64,000 nucleotides of DNA from Caenimonas soli (GTDB taxonomy: Bacteria; Pseudomonadota; Gammaproteobacteria; Burkholderiales; Burkholderiaceae_C): NCBI RefSeq assembly GCF_013155545.1, contig NZ_JABJVV010000001.1:496001-560000 (forward strand), written 5' to 3'. The notes beneath the pieces are model-generated. The model was given only the letters and a program-made list of their open reading frames with translations, did no database searches and was not told the DNA's origin. Positions 1 through 14,168 of the stretch are shown one piece after another (the stretch's first letter is position 1; every line of letters starts with the position of its first letter). The position numbers and the translations under genes were made by a program.

Positions 1-510
1 GGTTACGAGTGCGCCCTCGGGCTTCATGTGGTTGAGGGAAAAATCGACGGCCAGTTCGACCAGGTGGGCGATGCGGGCGGTGTCGGCCGATTCGATGCCC
101 GACAGGTTGGGCGCCATGTCGGACACCACGACATCGGCCTTGCGCCCGGCCATCGCTGCCTCCAGCTTCGCCAGCACCTCGGGCTCGCGGAAGTCGCCCT
201 GGATGAACAGCACGCCCTCGATCGGATCCATCGGGAGAATGTCCAGGGCGATGATGGTCCCATTCAGCGCACCCGCGGCAGCGCCGCCGGGCGAGAGTTT
301 GCGGCGCACGTACTGGCTCCAGGCGCCAGGCGTCGAGCCCAGGTCCACCACCAGATGCCCCGGCTTGATCAGGCCCAGGGTTTCGTCGATTTCCTTGAGC
401 TTGTAGGCGGCACGGGCGCGGTAGCCCTCCCGCGCGGCGAGCTTGACGTACGGGTCGTTGACGTGGTCGTTCAACCACGCACGGTTGACCTTCTTGCTTT
501 TCTGTTTCAA
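1..510 (-). CDS. rlmE: 23S rRNA (uridine-2'-O)-methyltransferase RlmE, 3' end missing
   Basis: Methylates the 2'-OH of U2552 in 23S rRNA using S-adenosylmethionine, late in 50S assembly. The 170 visible codons begin with a Lys-rich leader followed by [17 protein letters not shown] and AYKLKEIDE; the SAM-binding motif [11 protein letters not shown] and the segment [11 protein letters not shown] are diagnostic of the FtsJ/RlmE family. The gene runs off the left edge. The only in-frame start after an upstream TGA is a TTG at 510, with a GAAAGG ribosome binding site about nine bases before it. It diverges from yhbY across 38 bp. Identity is firm; the TTG start is inferred. Confidence 0.93.
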   Translation of the reverse strand, partial: MKQKSKKVNRAWLNDHVNDPYVKLAAREGYRARAAYKLKEIDETLGLIKPGHLVVDLGSTPGAWSQYVRRKLSPGGAAAGALNGTIIALDILPMDPIEGVLFIQGDFREPEVLAKLEAAMAGRKADVVVSDMAPNLSGIESADTARIAHLVELAVDFSLNHMKPEGALVT

Positions 511-537
511 TTTTTCGGCCTTTCGCGGCTCACACCG

Positions 538-544
538 ATAATAC
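538..544. promoter_or_regulatory. Overlapping divergent -10 elements between rlmE and yhbY
   Basis: The same few bases read TATTAT on the minus strand (538-543, toward rlmE) and TAATAC on the plus strand (539-544, toward yhbY). Neither has a convincing -35 at 17 bp. For rlmE the spacing gives a short leader holding the GAAAGG ribosome binding site. For yhbY the start codon begins four bases after the -10, so that message would be leaderless or nearly so. Inferred from sequence only. Confidence 0.35.
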
Positions 545-548
545 GTTC

Positions 549-1028
549 ATGCCTGCAATTCAACTGACAGTGGCCCAGCGTAAGGAACACCGCGCCGAAG
601 CCCACCACCTCGACCCGGTCGTCATGATCGGCAACGACGGCCTGACACCCGCCATCAAGAAGGAAACCGATGCCGCGCTCAGCGCCCACGGCCTGATCAA
701 GATCCGCGTGCTGGGTGACGATCGCGCCAAGCGCGAGGAAATCTACCTCGCCCTGGCCGACGAACTGGGCGCCGCGCCGATCCAGCACATCGGCAAGCTG
801 CTGGTCCTGTGGCGTCCCAAGCCCGCCAAGGCCAAGGCCGCCGCCGACGAGGACCGCAAGCCCGGCCCGCGCGAGTTCAAGGTGCTCAAATACAGCAAGC
901 AAGGCGGCCAGCGGCCCGAGGTGAAAACCCTGCGCGTGCTGGGTAATCAGCGGCTGACGCCCGGCGGCCAGGTCAGGCGGGCCAAGGCACCCAAGCAGAA
1001 ATCGGTCAAGAAGGGCCGTCAGGCCTGA
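549..1028 (+). CDS. yhbY: YhbY-type CRS1/YhbY (CRM) domain RNA-binding protein
   Basis: Small RNA-binding protein of the CRM fold, associated with pre-50S ribosomal particles in other bacteria. Residues 1-95 form the whole domain: LTVAQRKEHRAEAHHLDPVVMIGNDGLTP, then an ALSAHGLIKIRVLG strand and a hydrophobic GKLLVLWRPK end. The remaining ~60 residues are a Lys/Arg/Pro-rich tail, longer than the ~97 residues of the E. coli protein and probably extra RNA contacts. No Shine-Dalgarno lies before ATG 549. It diverges from rlmE, as is common in Proteobacteria, and its last 23 bases overlap the convergent DUF4149 gene. Confidence 0.9.
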   Translation: MPAIQLTVAQRKEHRAEAHHLDPVVMIGNDGLTPAIKKETDAALSAHGLIKIRVLGDDRAKREEIYLALADELGAAPIQHIGKLLVLWRPKPAKAKAAADEDRKPGPREFKVLKYSKQGGQRPEVKTLRVLGNQRLTPGGQVRRAKAPKQKSVKKGRQA

Positions 1029-1443
1029 GCTGGCTGGTCTTCCACAAGGCCACGCCCGCGCACAGCCACTGCAGCAGGTACATGGCGCTGCCTACGCCGT
1101 GCCACAGCTTGATGTTCTCCCGCGCCAGGATCCGGGGCGCAATCGCGAACTCCGCCAACAGCGCGAGCAGCACACCCGCCAAAATGAAGCCCAGGGCGCC
1201 CTGCGCCCAATCCATCCGGGCGTCTTGAGGCCCTGAGCGCGAAGCGAGCATCAGGATTGCCGCGCAGGCCAGCGCCACCCAGGTTTGCGCCGTGAACAGC
1301 CGGGCGGCCATCTGGCCGGCCAGCGCGGGCGTCGGCAGGTGCGCGAACAGCAGCGGCACGACCAGGAAGCCCGTGGTGGTGAGGCTGCCCCACCACAGCG
1401 CGGCGGCCAGCACCGGAACCCGGGCTTTCCAGGCGCCGCTCAT
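1006..1443 (-). CDS. DUF4149 domain integral membrane protein
   Basis: 145-residue membrane protein with four predicted helices: about residues 8-33, 50-65, 80-105 and 118-137. The WWGSLTTTGFLVVPLLFAHL start and the C-terminal ENIKLWHGVGSAMYLLQWL match DUF4149 (TMEM205-like) proteins common in Burkholderiales. Function unknown. The ATG lies one base after the greA stop, so it is the last gene of the carA-carB-greA transcription unit. Its 3' end overlaps yhbY by 23 bp on the opposite strand. Confidence 0.82.
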   Translation of the reverse strand: MSGAWKARVPVLAAALWWGSLTTTGFLVVPLLFAHLPTPALAGQMAARLFTAQTWVALACAAILMLASRSGPQDARMDWAQGALGFILAGVLLALLAEFAIAPRILARENIKLWHGVGSAMYLLQWLCAGVALWKTSQLRPDGPS

Positions 1444-1444
1444 G

Positions 1445-1921
1445 TCAAAGGTAATTGATGCCGACGATCTCGTAGCGCTTCACGCCGCCGGGGGCCAGCA
1501 CTTCGGCCGTGTCGCCCTCTTCCTTGCCGATCAGGGCACGGGCGATGGGGCTGGAAATGTTGATCAAGCCCTGCTTCAGGTCGGCCTCGTCCTCGCCCAC
1601 GATCTGGTACTTCACGGTCTCGCCGGAGTCTTCTTCCTCGAGCTCCACGGTCGCACCGAATACGACCCTGCCGCCGGCCTCGACCACGGCGGGATCGATG
1701 ATCTGCGCCGCAGCCAGCTTGCCTTCGATTTCCTGGATGCGGCCTTCGATGAAGCCTTGGCGATCCTTGGCGGCTTCGTACTCGGCGTTTTCGGACAGGT
1801 CACCCTGCGCGCGGGCTTCGGCGATCGCGTTGATCACCCAGGGGCGCTGGACGGTCTTGAGCTGGTGCAGCTCGGCCTTCAGCTTCTCGGCGCCGCGTTT
1901 GGTGATGGGAATGGTGGCCAT
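1445..1921 (-). CDS. greA: Transcription elongation factor GreA
   Basis: Stimulates the RNA-cleavage activity of RNA polymerase to rescue backtracked complexes. At 158 residues it has the usual length: the N-terminal coiled coil ([18 protein letters not shown], with the acidic tip [15 protein letters not shown] near residues 41-55) and a C-terminal FKBP-like domain ending in [12 protein letters not shown]. The start at 1921 is preferred over an in-frame start at 1942 because GGAGAG lies eight bases upstream and the family begins MATIPIT. It follows carB by 70 bp, with a hairpin between them, and is followed after one base by the DUF4149 gene. Confidence 0.97.
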   Translation of the reverse strand: MATIPITKRGAEKLKAELHQLKTVQRPWVINAIAEARAQGDLSENAEYEAAKDRQGFIEGRIQEIEGKLAAAQIIDPAVVEAGGRVVFGATVELEEEDSGETVKYQIVGEDEADLKQGLINISSPIARALIGKEEGDTAEVLAPGGVKRYEIVGINYL

Positions 1922-1947
1922 GACAATTTCTCTCCGGGTCAAATGAA

Positions 1948-1975
1948 AACCGCCGGGCGTTGCCGACCGGCGGTT
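1948..1975 (-). terminator. Hairpin between carB and greA
   Basis: Nine-base perfect arms (1948-1956 and 1967-1975, AACCGCCGG type) around a 10-base loop, followed on the minus strand by TTTTCATTT. This resembles a weak Rho-independent terminator for carAB, or an attenuator limiting read-through into greA. Confidence 0.55.
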
Positions 1976-1991
1976 GTTCCTAGTACCCCAA

Positions 1992-5222
<3,231 letters not shown>

Positions 5223-5224
5223 GT

Positions 5225-6391
<1,167 letters not shown>

Positions 6392-6515
6392 TGGGTTCTC
6401 CGGATGGTTACGGTACGCCCAAACGCGCTTCAAGAGTGGACTCTCGATGGCTGCTTGTGTTTAGGGAGATGGCTTGATGCGCTAGGCGTACGGGGGGTTT
6501 GCGGGAAAGCCCCTA

Positions 6516-6521
6516 ATTATA
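6516..6521 (-). promoter_or_regulatory. Probable carA -10 element
   Basis: A perfect TATAAT on the minus strand about 125 bp before the carA GTG, with no good -35 at 17 bp. The leader that follows contains a GGGG/CCCC hairpin around 6487-6513 that could respond to transcription or translation. The element lies immediately downstream of the TrmH-family gene's stop codon, so that gene and the car operon are probably transcribed separately. Confidence 0.45.
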
Positions 6522-6533
6522 GCCGAAGCACTC

Positions 6534-7313
6534 TCAGATGGACCGTGCGATGGCACTCGCGTGCAGGCAGATTGCCGCGGCGGACGCGACGTTCAGCGAT
6601 TCCTCGCCGCCTGGCTGGGCAATGCGCACCGAAAGCTGGGCGCGGCGCGCGATTTCCGGGCTCACGCCCTGCCCTTCGTGGCCCAACGCCCATGCGCAAG
6701 GCCAGGGCAATTGCTGCTTGTGCAGCAACTCGCCCTGATGCGAACTGGTGACGATCACCGGCACCTCGAGTGGCTCCAGTTGCGCCGGCTCGAGCCCTTC
6801 CACCAGCCGCAGTCCGAAGTGCGCACCCATCCCGGCACGCAGCACCTTGGGGCTCCACAACCCCGCCGTTCCCGTGAGGGCGGCGATCTGGCGAAACCCG
6901 AATGCCGCCGCGCTGCGCAGGATCGCACCCACGTTGCCCGCGTCCTGCACGCGATCGAGGATCACCGTGGCCTGGCCGGGCTGCAAGGCGGGCGCCTGCG
7001 GCAACTCCAGCACGAAGCCCATGCGCCCGGGAGACCCCAGCGCGCTCAAGCCGGCGAAAAGCGCGTCGGCAACCACCACATTCTTCACGGCCTGGCCCGA
7101 CCATTCGGTCACGGCCATGGGCCAGAAGGACTCTGCAAACACCGCCACTTCCGGCTTCACACCGCGCTCGACGGCGGCGCGGCAAAGGTGGTCGCCTTCC
7201 AGCCAGATACGGCCCTGCTTGCGATAGGTGGTGCCATCCTGCGCGAGCCGGCGCAGATCCTTGAGCCAGGGATTGGCCGCCGAGGTGACGAACTGGGGGT
7301 CGGCGGAGGTCAC
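6534..7313 (-). CDS. TrmH/SpoU family RNA 2'-O-methyltransferase
   Basis: SAM-dependent ribose methyltransferase of the SPOUT class acting on tRNA or rRNA; the target cannot be assigned. The N-terminal substrate-binding domain ([23 protein letters not shown]) is followed by the SPOUT knot with motif 1 [18 protein letters not shown], motif 2 [13 protein letters not shown] and motif 3 [21 protein letters not shown]. The start is a GTG overlapping the rnhB stop by four bases, indicating translational coupling. It is the last gene of the rpsB-to-here block. Confidence 0.88.
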   Translation of the reverse strand: MTSADPQFVTSAANPWLKDLRRLAQDGTTYRKQGRIWLEGDHLCRAAVERGVKPEVAVFAESFWPMAVTEWSGQAVKNVVVADALFAGLSALGSPGRMGFVLELPQAPALQPGQATVILDRVQDAGNVGAILRSAAAFGFRQIAALTGTAGLWSPKVLRAGMGAHFGLRLVEGLEPAQLEPLEVPVIVTSSHQGELLHKQQLPWPCAWALGHEGQGVSPEIARRAQLSVRIAQPGGEESLNVASAAAICLHASAIARSI

Positions 7314-7969
7314 GAGACGGTGATGGAAACGGCAACACCGTTCTCATCCTCGACCGTGAACGTGGCCGCGACCGGGCTGAAGAACTTCCGGTGGTGGCGG
7401 CAGGCTCCGTGGGTTCGCAAGGCCTCCAGGTGCTCGGGCGTGCCGTAACCCTTGTGGGAGGCAAAGCCGTATTGCGGGAATTCCTGGTGCAGCGTTTCGC
7501 ACAGCCGGTCGCGGTGCACCTTGGCCAGGATGGATGCGGCGGAGATGGACTTGATCTTGGCGTCGCCGCCGATCACTGCTTCAGCCAGCACGTCGATCAT
7601 GGGAAGGCGGTTCCCGTCCACCATCACCTTGGCGGGTTTCAGGCGCAGGCCCTCTACCGCGCGCTTCATCGCCAGCATGGTCGCGTGCAGGATGTTGAGC
7701 GTGTCGATCTCCTCCACGCTGGCCTGGGCCACCGAGCAGCACAGCGCTTTCTCGCAGATCAGGTCGTACAGCCGGTCGCGCTGCAAGGGCGTCAGCACCT
7801 TGGAATCGGCCAGGCCTCGGATGCGTTTGGTATCGTCCAGGATCACCGCGGCGGCCACCACAGGCCCGGCCAACGGGCCACGGCCGGCCTCGTCCACGCC
7901 CGCCATCAGCCCGATCGGGTCCCAGTTCAGGCGACCCTGCTCAGCTTTCAATAACTTTTTCGATGGCAT
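7310..7969 (-). CDS. rnhB: Ribonuclease HII
   Basis: Removes RNA from RNA-DNA hybrids, including single misincorporated ribonucleotides. [19 protein letters not shown] carries the first catalytic Asp-Glu pair, with further acidic residues in VMVDGN and the C-terminal [18 protein letters not shown] signature. 219 residues is normal. The ATG at 7969 lies 29 bp inside the end of lpxB; the lpxB-rnhB order is common in Proteobacteria. Confidence 0.97.
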   Translation of the reverse strand: MPSKKLLKAEQGRLNWDPIGLMAGVDEAGRGPLAGPVVAAAVILDDTKRIRGLADSKVLTPLQRDRLYDLICEKALCCSVAQASVEEIDTLNILHATMLAMKRAVEGLRLKPAKVMVDGNRLPMIDVLAEAVIGGDAKIKSISAASILAKVHRDRLCETLHQEFPQYGFASHKGYGTPEHLEALRTHGACRHHRKFFSPVAATFTVEDENGVAVSITVS

Positions 7970-9080
7970 TGGTGGCCAGTGTTGCGGTGTCGCGCTTCAG
8001 CTGTATGTGCAGCGCTTTGAATTTCTCTTGTACGGCCGTCATTCTGGCAGGAGCTTGCAGCCATTCCAACACTGCCGCAGCAAGCGACTCGGGATTGGCC
8101 TCGTCTTGCACCAGCTCGGGCACCACGAATTCGCCGCAAAGAATGTTGGGCAGGCCTATCCAGGGCTGGAGCTGCTTGCGCCGCATGATCCGGTAGGTGA
8201 GCCAGTTCATGTTGTAGGCAATCACCATCGGGCGCTTGAACAATGCCGCTTCCAGGGTGGCAGTGCCGCTGGCAATCAGCGTCAGGTCGCAGGCCGCCAG
8301 CACGGTGTGCGACTGGCCGGCGACGATCTTGAGCCCCCTGCCCAGCCCGGCTGCGCGAGCGGCCTCCTCCACCACCGCCAGCAGCGCCGGGATCGCCGGC
8401 ACGACCAGCTTGATGCCGGGCCTGGCCTTTTGCACGAGCGCCGCGGCCTTGAAGAAAGCCGGGGCCAGGTACTTGACCTCGGAGGCACGGCTGCCCGGCA
8501 GGATGGCGAGGACTTCGTCGTTTTCGCGCAGCCCGAGCGCGCGGCGGGCCGCTGCCTTGTCCGCAACCATGGGAATCACGCTCGCCAGTGGATGCCCTAC
8601 GTAGGTCGATGCGATGCCATGTTGGGCGAGCAGTTCGGGCTCGAAGGGGAAGATGCACAGCACATGGTCGGCGGCGCGCCTGATCTTGTCCACGCGGTCG
8701 GCGCGCCAGGCCCAGATGGAGGGGCACACGAAGTGGACGGTCTTGATACCCCGCGCCTTGAGGGCTGTCTCGAGGTCCAGGTTGAAATCGGGCGCGTCCA
8801 CCCCGATGAAAGCTTGGGGCGGGTTCTCTAGCAGGCGCTTCTTGAGTTGGCTTCGGATGCCGACGATCTCGCGGTAATGCCGCAGGACCTCGACATAGCC
8901 GCGAACCGCGAGCTTCTCGTGCGGCCACCAGGCCTGGAAGCCTTGAGCAGCCATTCGCGGGCCGCCGATGCCGTCCGCCGTCAACGCAGGCCAGCGCGAC
9001 CTCATGCCTTGCAGCAGCAGCCCGGCCAGCAAGTCGCCGGACGCCTCGCCTGCGACCATGGCAAACCGGGGGGAGTCCAT
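7941..9080 (-). CDS. lpxB: Lipid-A-disaccharide synthase
   Basis: Inner-membrane-associated GT19 glycosyltransferase joining UDP-2,3-diacylglucosamine and lipid X to form the lipid A disaccharide. 379 residues; diagnostic segments are [16 protein letters not shown] at the N-terminus, [30 protein letters not shown] and [11 protein letters not shown]. It starts three bases after lpxA and overlaps rnhB by 29 bp. Confidence 0.98.
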   Translation of the reverse strand: MDSPRFAMVAGEASGDLLAGLLLQGMRSRWPALTADGIGGPRMAAQGFQAWWPHEKLAVRGYVEVLRHYREIVGIRSQLKKRLLENPPQAFIGVDAPDFNLDLETALKARGIKTVHFVCPSIWAWRADRVDKIRRAADHVLCIFPFEPELLAQHGIASTYVGHPLASVIPMVADKAAARRALGLRENDEVLAILPGSRASEVKYLAPAFFKAAALVQKARPGIKLVVPAIPALLAVVEEAARAAGLGRGLKIVAGQSHTVLAACDLTLIASGTATLEAALFKRPMVIAYNMNWLTYRIMRRKQLQPWIGLPNILCGEFVVPELVQDEANPESLAAAVLEWLQAPARMTAVQEKFKALHIQLKRDTATLATNAIEKVIES

Positions 9081-9083
9081 GGG

Positions 9084-9878
9084 TTATCGGACGATGCCGC
9101 GTTGCGGCGAGACCCGTTCCAGGAAGGCCAGCATCATCTGGACATCCGGCGCCGCTTCCGGCGTCTTGCCGGGCAGCTCGGCGATGCGGCTCTTCGCCTG
9201 CTCGAGCGTGAGCTCGTCGCGGTACAGCGCCTTGTGCATGGCCTTCACGGCCGCGATGCGCTCGGGAGAAAATCCGCGCCGGCGCAGGCCTTCGAAATTC
9301 ATCGACCGGGCCTGGGCCGGCTGGCCCTGGCTCATCACGTAAGGAGGCTGGTCGGCGAACAGCAGGGAGCACATCGCCGTCATGCCATGGGCGCCGATCC
9401 GCACGAACTGGTGCACCACGGTGAAGCCGCCGAGGATCACCCAGTCGCCCACTTCCACGTGGCCCGCCAGCTGGGAGTTGTTGGCGAAGATGGTGTTGTC
9501 GCCGACGATGCAGTCATGGGCCAGGTGCACGTAGGCCATCAGCCAGTTGTCGTTGCCCACCCGGGTCACGCCGCCGCCGCCGGGCGAGCCGATGTTGAAG
9601 GTGCAGAACTCGCGGATGGTGTTGCGGTCGCCAATCACCAGCTCGCAGGGCTCGCCTGCGTATTTCTTGTCCTGCGGGACCCCGCCGAGCGAGGTGAACT
9701 GGAAAATGCGGTTGTCGCGGCCGATCGTCGTGTGGCCCTCGATCACGGAGTGCGGCCCCACGGTCGTGCCGGCGCCGATCTTCACGTTGGGACCGATGAC
9801 CGTGTACGGGCCCACGGTCACGGAGCCATCGATCTCGGCCTTCGGGTCGACAACCGCCGTTGAATGGATTTGCGCCAC
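9084..9878 (-). CDS. lpxA: Acyl-ACP:UDP-N-acetylglucosamine O-acyltransferase
   Basis: First step of lipid A synthesis: transfers a 3-hydroxyacyl chain from ACP to UDP-GlcNAc. Left-handed beta helix from hexapeptide repeats ([22 protein letters not shown] and onward), with the catalytic-type His in [11 protein letters not shown], then a C-terminal helical domain. 264 residues. The start is a GTG at 9878 with AGAGG about nine bases upstream, 12 bp after fabZ. Confidence 0.98.
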   Translation of the reverse strand: MAQIHSTAVVDPKAEIDGSVTVGPYTVIGPNVKIGAGTTVGPHSVIEGHTTIGRDNRIFQFTSLGGVPQDKKYAGEPCELVIGDRNTIREFCTFNIGSPGGGGVTRVGNDNWLMAYVHLAHDCIVGDNTIFANNSQLAGHVEVGDWVILGGFTVVHQFVRIGAHGMTAMCSLLFADQPPYVMSQGQPAQARSMNFEGLRRRGFSPERIAAVKAMHKALYRDELTLEQAKSRIAELPGKTPEAAPDVQMMLAFLERVSPQRGIVR

Positions 9879-9890
9879 CGCCAGCGACCT

Positions 9891-10331
9891 CTAAGCGACA
9901 GTGCGCATGGTGCACATCAGCTCGGCCTCGCAGGCCAGCTCCTCGCCGACGCGGGCAATGCCGTGGAACTTGAAGATCCCCGACTTCATGCGTCCCAGCG
10001 TCACGTCCATCACCAGCTGGTCACCGGGTTCCACCGGGCGCTTGAAGCGCGCAGCGTCGATGCCGGCGAAGTAGTACACGGTCTTGTCATCGGGCGTGAC
10101 GCCCATGGTGGCGAACGACAGCAGCGCTGCGGTCTGGGCCATCGCTTCCAGCATCAGCACGCCCGGCATCACCGGCCGGTGCGGAAAGTGGCCAACGAAA
10201 AACGGCTCGTTGATCGTCACGTTCTTGAGCGCCTTGATGCTCTTGCCCTTTTCGAGCTCGAGCACTCGGTCCACCAGCAGGATGGGGTAGCGGTGCGGCA
10301 GCTGCTTGAGGATTTGGTGGATGTCCATCAT
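9891..10331 (-). CDS. fabZ: 3-hydroxyacyl-ACP dehydratase FabZ
   Basis: Hot-dog-fold dehydratase of type II fatty acid synthesis, converting 3-hydroxyacyl-ACP to trans-2-enoyl-ACP and so competing with LpxA/LpxD for the same acyl-ACPs. [11 protein letters not shown] and the active-site region [25 protein letters not shown] hold the catalytic His and Glu. 146 residues. ATG 10331 overlaps the lpxD stop by four bases; a second in-frame ATG sits at 10328. Confidence 0.98.
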   Translation of the reverse strand: MMDIHQILKQLPHRYPILLVDRVLELEKGKSIKALKNVTINEPFFVGHFPHRPVMPGVLMLEAMAQTAALLSFATMGVTPDDKTVYYFAGIDAARFKRPVEPGDQLVMDVTLGRMKSGIFKFHGIARVGEELACEAELMCTMRTVA

Positions 10332-11305
10332 GATTCGGTCTTTTTCTCGAGGGCCTTGAGCCGTTCGCGCAGCTTGTGCAGCTGTTTGAGCGAGGCCGCG
10401 TTCTTTTCCCAGACCGCATTGTCGTCGATGGGAAATATGCCGGTGTAATGGCCCGGCTTGAGGATGGATCGCGTCACCAGCGATGTCGCGGAAATATGGA
10501 CGTGGTCGGCGATGGTCAGGTGCCCCAGGATGCCGGCGCGCCCGCCGATCGTGCAGTAAGCCCCTATCGTGGCGGTGCCGGCGACGGCGGCGCAGCCCGC
10601 CATCGCGGTGTGCTTGCCGATGTGGACGTTGTGGCCGATCTGGATCAGGTTATCGAGCTTGACGCCGTCCTCGATCACCGTGTCCTGCAGCGCGCCGCGA
10701 TCGATGCAGGTGTTGGCACCGATCTCGACGTCGTTGCCGATGCGCACCGCCCCCAGTTGCTCGATCTTTTCCCAGGCGCCATCGGTGTCGGGCGCGAAGC
10801 CGAAGCCATCGGCCCCGATGACCACGCCGGGATGGACGATGCAGCGGTCGCCGATCACGCAGTTCTCGCCCACGCTCACGCGCTGCTTGAGCACCGTGCC
10901 GGCGCCGATGCGGGCGCCCCGCTCTATCACGCAGAGCGGACCGATGCGGGCGGTGGGATCGATCACCGCGTCCGGGTCGATGACGGCGCTGGGATGAATC
11001 GCCGGACCCGAGACCGGCGCCAGCTGCTTCTTCCATAGCTGGGTCGCACGGGCAAAGTACAGGTAGGGCTGGTCGGAGACGATGCAGTCGCCGCGGGCCA
11101 GCGCCGCCTGGCGCATGGCAGGCGCGACGATCACGCAGGCGGCTCGGGAGGTGGCCAGCTGCTGCCCGTATTTGGGATTGCTCAGGAAGCTCAGCTGGGA
11201 CGGCGTGGCCGCTTCCAACGATGCCAGGCCGGTAATGGCCCGCTCGGGATCGCCGCAAAGCTCGCCGCCGAGGGCCTCAACGATCGAGCCTAGGCGCAGT
11301 TGCAC
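10328..11305 (-). CDS. lpxD: UDP-3-O-(3-hydroxyacyl)glucosamine N-acyltransferase
   Basis: Third committed step of lipid A synthesis: N-acylates UDP-3-O-acylglucosamine. An N-terminal uridine-binding domain ([15 protein letters not shown] to about residue 95) is followed by hexapeptide-repeat beta-helix coils ([18 protein letters not shown]), the [18 protein letters not shown] catalytic region and a C-terminal helix. 325 residues. It starts at GTG 11305, 12 bp after skp, and is coupled to fabZ. Confidence 0.98.
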   Translation of the reverse strand: MQLRLGSIVEALGGELCGDPERAITGLASLEAATPSQLSFLSNPKYGQQLATSRAACVIVAPAMRQAALARGDCIVSDQPYLYFARATQLWKKQLAPVSGPAIHPSAVIDPDAVIDPTARIGPLCVIERGARIGAGTVLKQRVSVGENCVIGDRCIVHPGVVIGADGFGFAPDTDGAWEKIEQLGAVRIGNDVEIGANTCIDRGALQDTVIEDGVKLDNLIQIGHNVHIGKHTAMAGCAAVAGTATIGAYCTIGGRAGILGHLTIADHVHISATSLVTRSILKPGHYTGIFPIDDNAVWEKNAASLKQLHKLRERLKALEKKTES

Positions 11306-11317
11306 ACCGAAACGCGG

Positions 11318-11827
11318 CTAGCGCGCTGCGTTAAGCGCCTTGATCACCTTGTCGGTGATGTCGTGCTTGGGGTTGATGTACACGGCTTCTTGCAGCACCA
11401 CGTCGTACTTCTCGGCTTCGGCAACCTGCTTGACGACGCGGTTGGCACGCTCGAGCACTTGCTGCAGTTCCTCGTTCTTGCGCGCGTTCAGGTCTTCCTG
11501 AAATTCGCGGCGCTTGCGCTGGAAGTCGCGGTCCTGGTCCAGCAGCTGCTTCTGGCGCTGCACGCGCTGGCTTTCGGACAAGGTGGGCGCCTCGCGCTCG
11601 AACTTGTCGGACAGGCCCTTGAGGGCATTGCCCTGGTCGGTGAGCTCTTTTTCGCGACGGGAGAATTCCTGCTCCAGCTTGGCCTGGGCGGCCTTGGCGG
11701 TGTTCGCCTCACGGAAGATGCGGTCGGTGTTGACGAAGCCGACCCGGAACTCCTGCGCCTGCACTTGCAGGGCGAGCGCCAGCGCGCCGAAAACGAACAC
11801 GAGGCATTGACGGGACAGGTACTTCAT
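11318..11827 (-). CDS. skp: Periplasmic chaperone Skp/OmpH
   Basis: Holds unfolded outer membrane proteins between the Sec translocon and the BAM complex. An N-terminal signal peptide (about residues 1-24, cleavage after VQAQ) is followed by the FRVGFVNTDRIFREANTAKAAQAKLEQE start and long charged coiled-coil helices typical of the jellyfish tentacles. 169 residues. Its ATG overlaps the bamA TGA in a TGATG junction, so Skp and BamA synthesis are coupled. Confidence 0.95.
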   Translation of the reverse strand: MKYLSRQCLVFVFGALALALQVQAQEFRVGFVNTDRIFREANTAKAAQAKLEQEFSRREKELTDQGNALKGLSDKFEREAPTLSESQRVQRQKQLLDQDRDFQRKRREFQEDLNARKNEELQQVLERANRVVKQVAEAEKYDVVLQEAVYINPKHDITDKVIKALNAAR

Positions 11828-14121
11828 CAGAAAGAGGTTCCGATCTGGAATTGCAATCTCTGGATTCTATCGCCAGCGAACTTGCGGATGGGATGGGCAG
11901 CGGCCAGCCGGAGCGGGCCCACGGGGGAAATCCAGGAAAGGCCAACGCCGACCGACGCGCGCAGGTCTCCAAATTGCAATCTCTCGTTCTCGCCGAATAC
12001 GTTGCCCGCGTCGACGAAACCGAACATTCGCAGCGTCCGGTCGTTGCCGGCGCCCGGGAACGGCGCAATGATCTCCGCATTCATCGTGATCTTGCGCGGC
12101 CCGCCGATCGTGGCGCCCGTCACGTCCCTGGGGCCCAGCGTACCCTGGTCGAAACCACGGACGGAACCCAGGCCACCCGAGTAGAAATTCTTGAAGACCG
12201 GGAACGGCCGGTCGCCCAGGCCCTTGCCCCAACCCAATTCGCCGTTGAACGCGAGCGTGAACTGCTTGTTCAGCGGCACGTATTGCTGGAACTGGTAGTT
12301 GCTGCGGACATAGCGGGCATCGCCCGCCACGCCGACTTCGGCGCCCAGGCGCTGCATGCGCCCACTGCTGGGGGCAATGGTGCTGTCGCGATCGTCACGC
12401 GACCAGCCGATGGTGAGTGGCAGAGCGGTACTGGTGTAGCCGAAGCGATTGGCATAGGCCAGGTAGGCAGCCGGGATGTTGGTGCCGGGTTTGATCTGGG
12501 TGCGTTCGACGCTGCCGCCGAAATAGACCGTATCCAGCTCGCTGAACGGAATGCCGAAGCGCAGGCCCGCACCCGTGGTGGCCAGTTCGTAGTTGCCGCC
12601 CTGATCCTCGTACGGCTTCGATGCGCGGTGGTACAGGTCGATCGTGCGGGAGATGCCGTCGGGCGTGAAGTACGGATTGACCGAGTTGAAGACGATGGTG
12701 CGGTTGTACTTGCTGGTATTGACGTCGACGCCCAGGTAGTTGCCGGAACCGAAGACGTTTTCCTGCTTGATCGAGAACGACAGGGCCAGCTTTTCGGCGC
12801 TGGAAAAGCCGGCGCCCAACTGCAGGCTGCCGGTGGGCTTTTCCACCACGTTGATGTTCAGGTCGACCTGGTCGGGCGCGCCTGCCACGTCGCTGGTCTC
12901 GACGGTGACTTCCTTGAAGTAGCCCAGGCGGTCGATCCGGTCGCGCGAGAGCTTGATCTTGTCGCCGTCGTACCAGGACGATTCGAACTGGCGAAACTCG
13001 CGGCGCAGCACCTCGTCGCGGGTGCGGTTGTTGCCCGAAATGTTGATGCGGCGGACATAGGCGCGGCGCGAAGGCTCGGCCAGGAGCACGAAGGACACGC
13101 GATTGTTGACGCGGTCGATTTCGGGGCGGGCCTCGACGTTGGCGAAGGCGTAGCCGAAATTGCCGAAGTAATCCGTGAAGGCCTTGGTCGTCTGGGCCAC
13201 GTGGTCGGCGTTGTAGGGCTCGCCCGGGCGAATGGTCACCAGCGACTTGAATTCGTCGTCCTTGCCCAGGTAGTTGCCTTCGAGCTTGACGCTGGAAACC
13301 ACATACCGCTCGCCTTCCGTCACGTTCACCGTGATGGAGATGTCCTGTTTGTTGGGCGAGATGGCCACCTGGGTGGAGTCGACGCGAAATTCAAGGAAGC
13401 CGCGGCTCAAGTAGTAGGAGCGCAGCGCTTCCAGGTCGGCATTGAGCTTGGCGCGCGAGTAGCGGTCGGACTTGGTGTACCAGCTCAGCATGCCGCCGGT
13501 ATCCAGGTCGAACAGGCCCCTGAGCGTCGATTCGCTGAATGCCTTGTTGCCGACGATCCGGATTTCCTTGATGCGCGCCGGCTCGCCCTCGGTCACGGTG
13601 AAGGTCAGGTTGACCCGGTTGCGCTCGATCGGCGTCACCGTGGTCACGACCTCGGCGCCGTACAGGCTCTTGTTGATGTACTGGCGCTTGAGTTCCTGCT
13701 CGGCGCGGTCGGCCAGGCCCTGGTCATAAGGGCGGCCTTCGGTCAGGCCGATCTCGCGCAGGGCCTTTTTCAGCGCGTCCTTGTCGAACTCCTTGGCGCC
13801 CACGAAATCGACGTCGGCCACGGTCGGGCGTTCCTCGACGATCACGACCAGCACGTCCCCGCTTACCTCGAGCCGGACGTCCTTGAACAGGCCCAGGCCG
13901 AACAGCGCGCGGATGGCGGCCGAGCCCTTTTCATCGTTATAGAGGTCGCCGATGCGAAAGGGCAGCGACGCGAATATCGTGCCGGGCTCCACGCGCTGCA
14001 GGCCTTCCACCCGGATGTCGCGCACCGTGAAGGGATCCACCGCCCATGCATTGGCCACGAAGGCCATGGCGACCATGGCCGAAACGGTACGCACGCGAAA
14101 GCGCTTTATTTGTTTTTTCAT
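11827..14121 (-). CDS. bamA: Outer membrane protein assembly factor BamA
   Basis: Core of the machine inserting beta-barrel proteins into the outer membrane. Signal peptide (residues 1-28, ending ANAWA before VDPFTVRDIRVEGLQRV), five POTRA domains to about residue 420, then a 16-stranded barrel ending in Phe (FQIGTSF). The conserved loop 6 VRGFDQG motif is present. 764 residues. It lies between rseP and skp as in other Proteobacteria. Confidence 0.98.
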   Translation of the reverse strand: MKKQIKRFRVRTVSAMVAMAFVANAWAVDPFTVRDIRVEGLQRVEPGTIFASLPFRIGDLYNDEKGSAAIRALFGLGLFKDVRLEVSGDVLVVIVEERPTVADVDFVGAKEFDKDALKKALREIGLTEGRPYDQGLADRAEQELKRQYINKSLYGAEVVTTVTPIERNRVNLTFTVTEGEPARIKEIRIVGNKAFSESTLRGLFDLDTGGMLSWYTKSDRYSRAKLNADLEALRSYYLSRGFLEFRVDSTQVAISPNKQDISITVNVTEGERYVVSSVKLEGNYLGKDDEFKSLVTIRPGEPYNADHVAQTTKAFTDYFGNFGYAFANVEARPEIDRVNNRVSFVLLAEPSRRAYVRRINISGNNRTRDEVLRREFRQFESSWYDGDKIKLSRDRIDRLGYFKEVTVETSDVAGAPDQVDLNINVVEKPTGSLQLGAGFSSAEKLALSFSIKQENVFGSGNYLGVDVNTSKYNRTIVFNSVNPYFTPDGISRTIDLYHRASKPYEDQGGNYELATTGAGLRFGIPFSELDTVYFGGSVERTQIKPGTNIPAAYLAYANRFGYTSTALPLTIGWSRDDRDSTIAPSSGRMQRLGAEVGVAGDARYVRSNYQFQQYVPLNKQFTLAFNGELGWGKGLGDRPFPVFKNFYSGGLGSVRGFDQGTLGPRDVTGATIGGPRKITMNAEIIAPFPGAGNDRTLRMFGFVDAGNVFGENERLQFGDLRASVGVGLSWISPVGPLRLAAAHPIRKFAGDRIQRLQFQIGTSF

Positions 14122-14168
14122 GAATCAGGTGGGTCCGCATCGCCATTTCGGCGGCGCGGCAAACAAGG

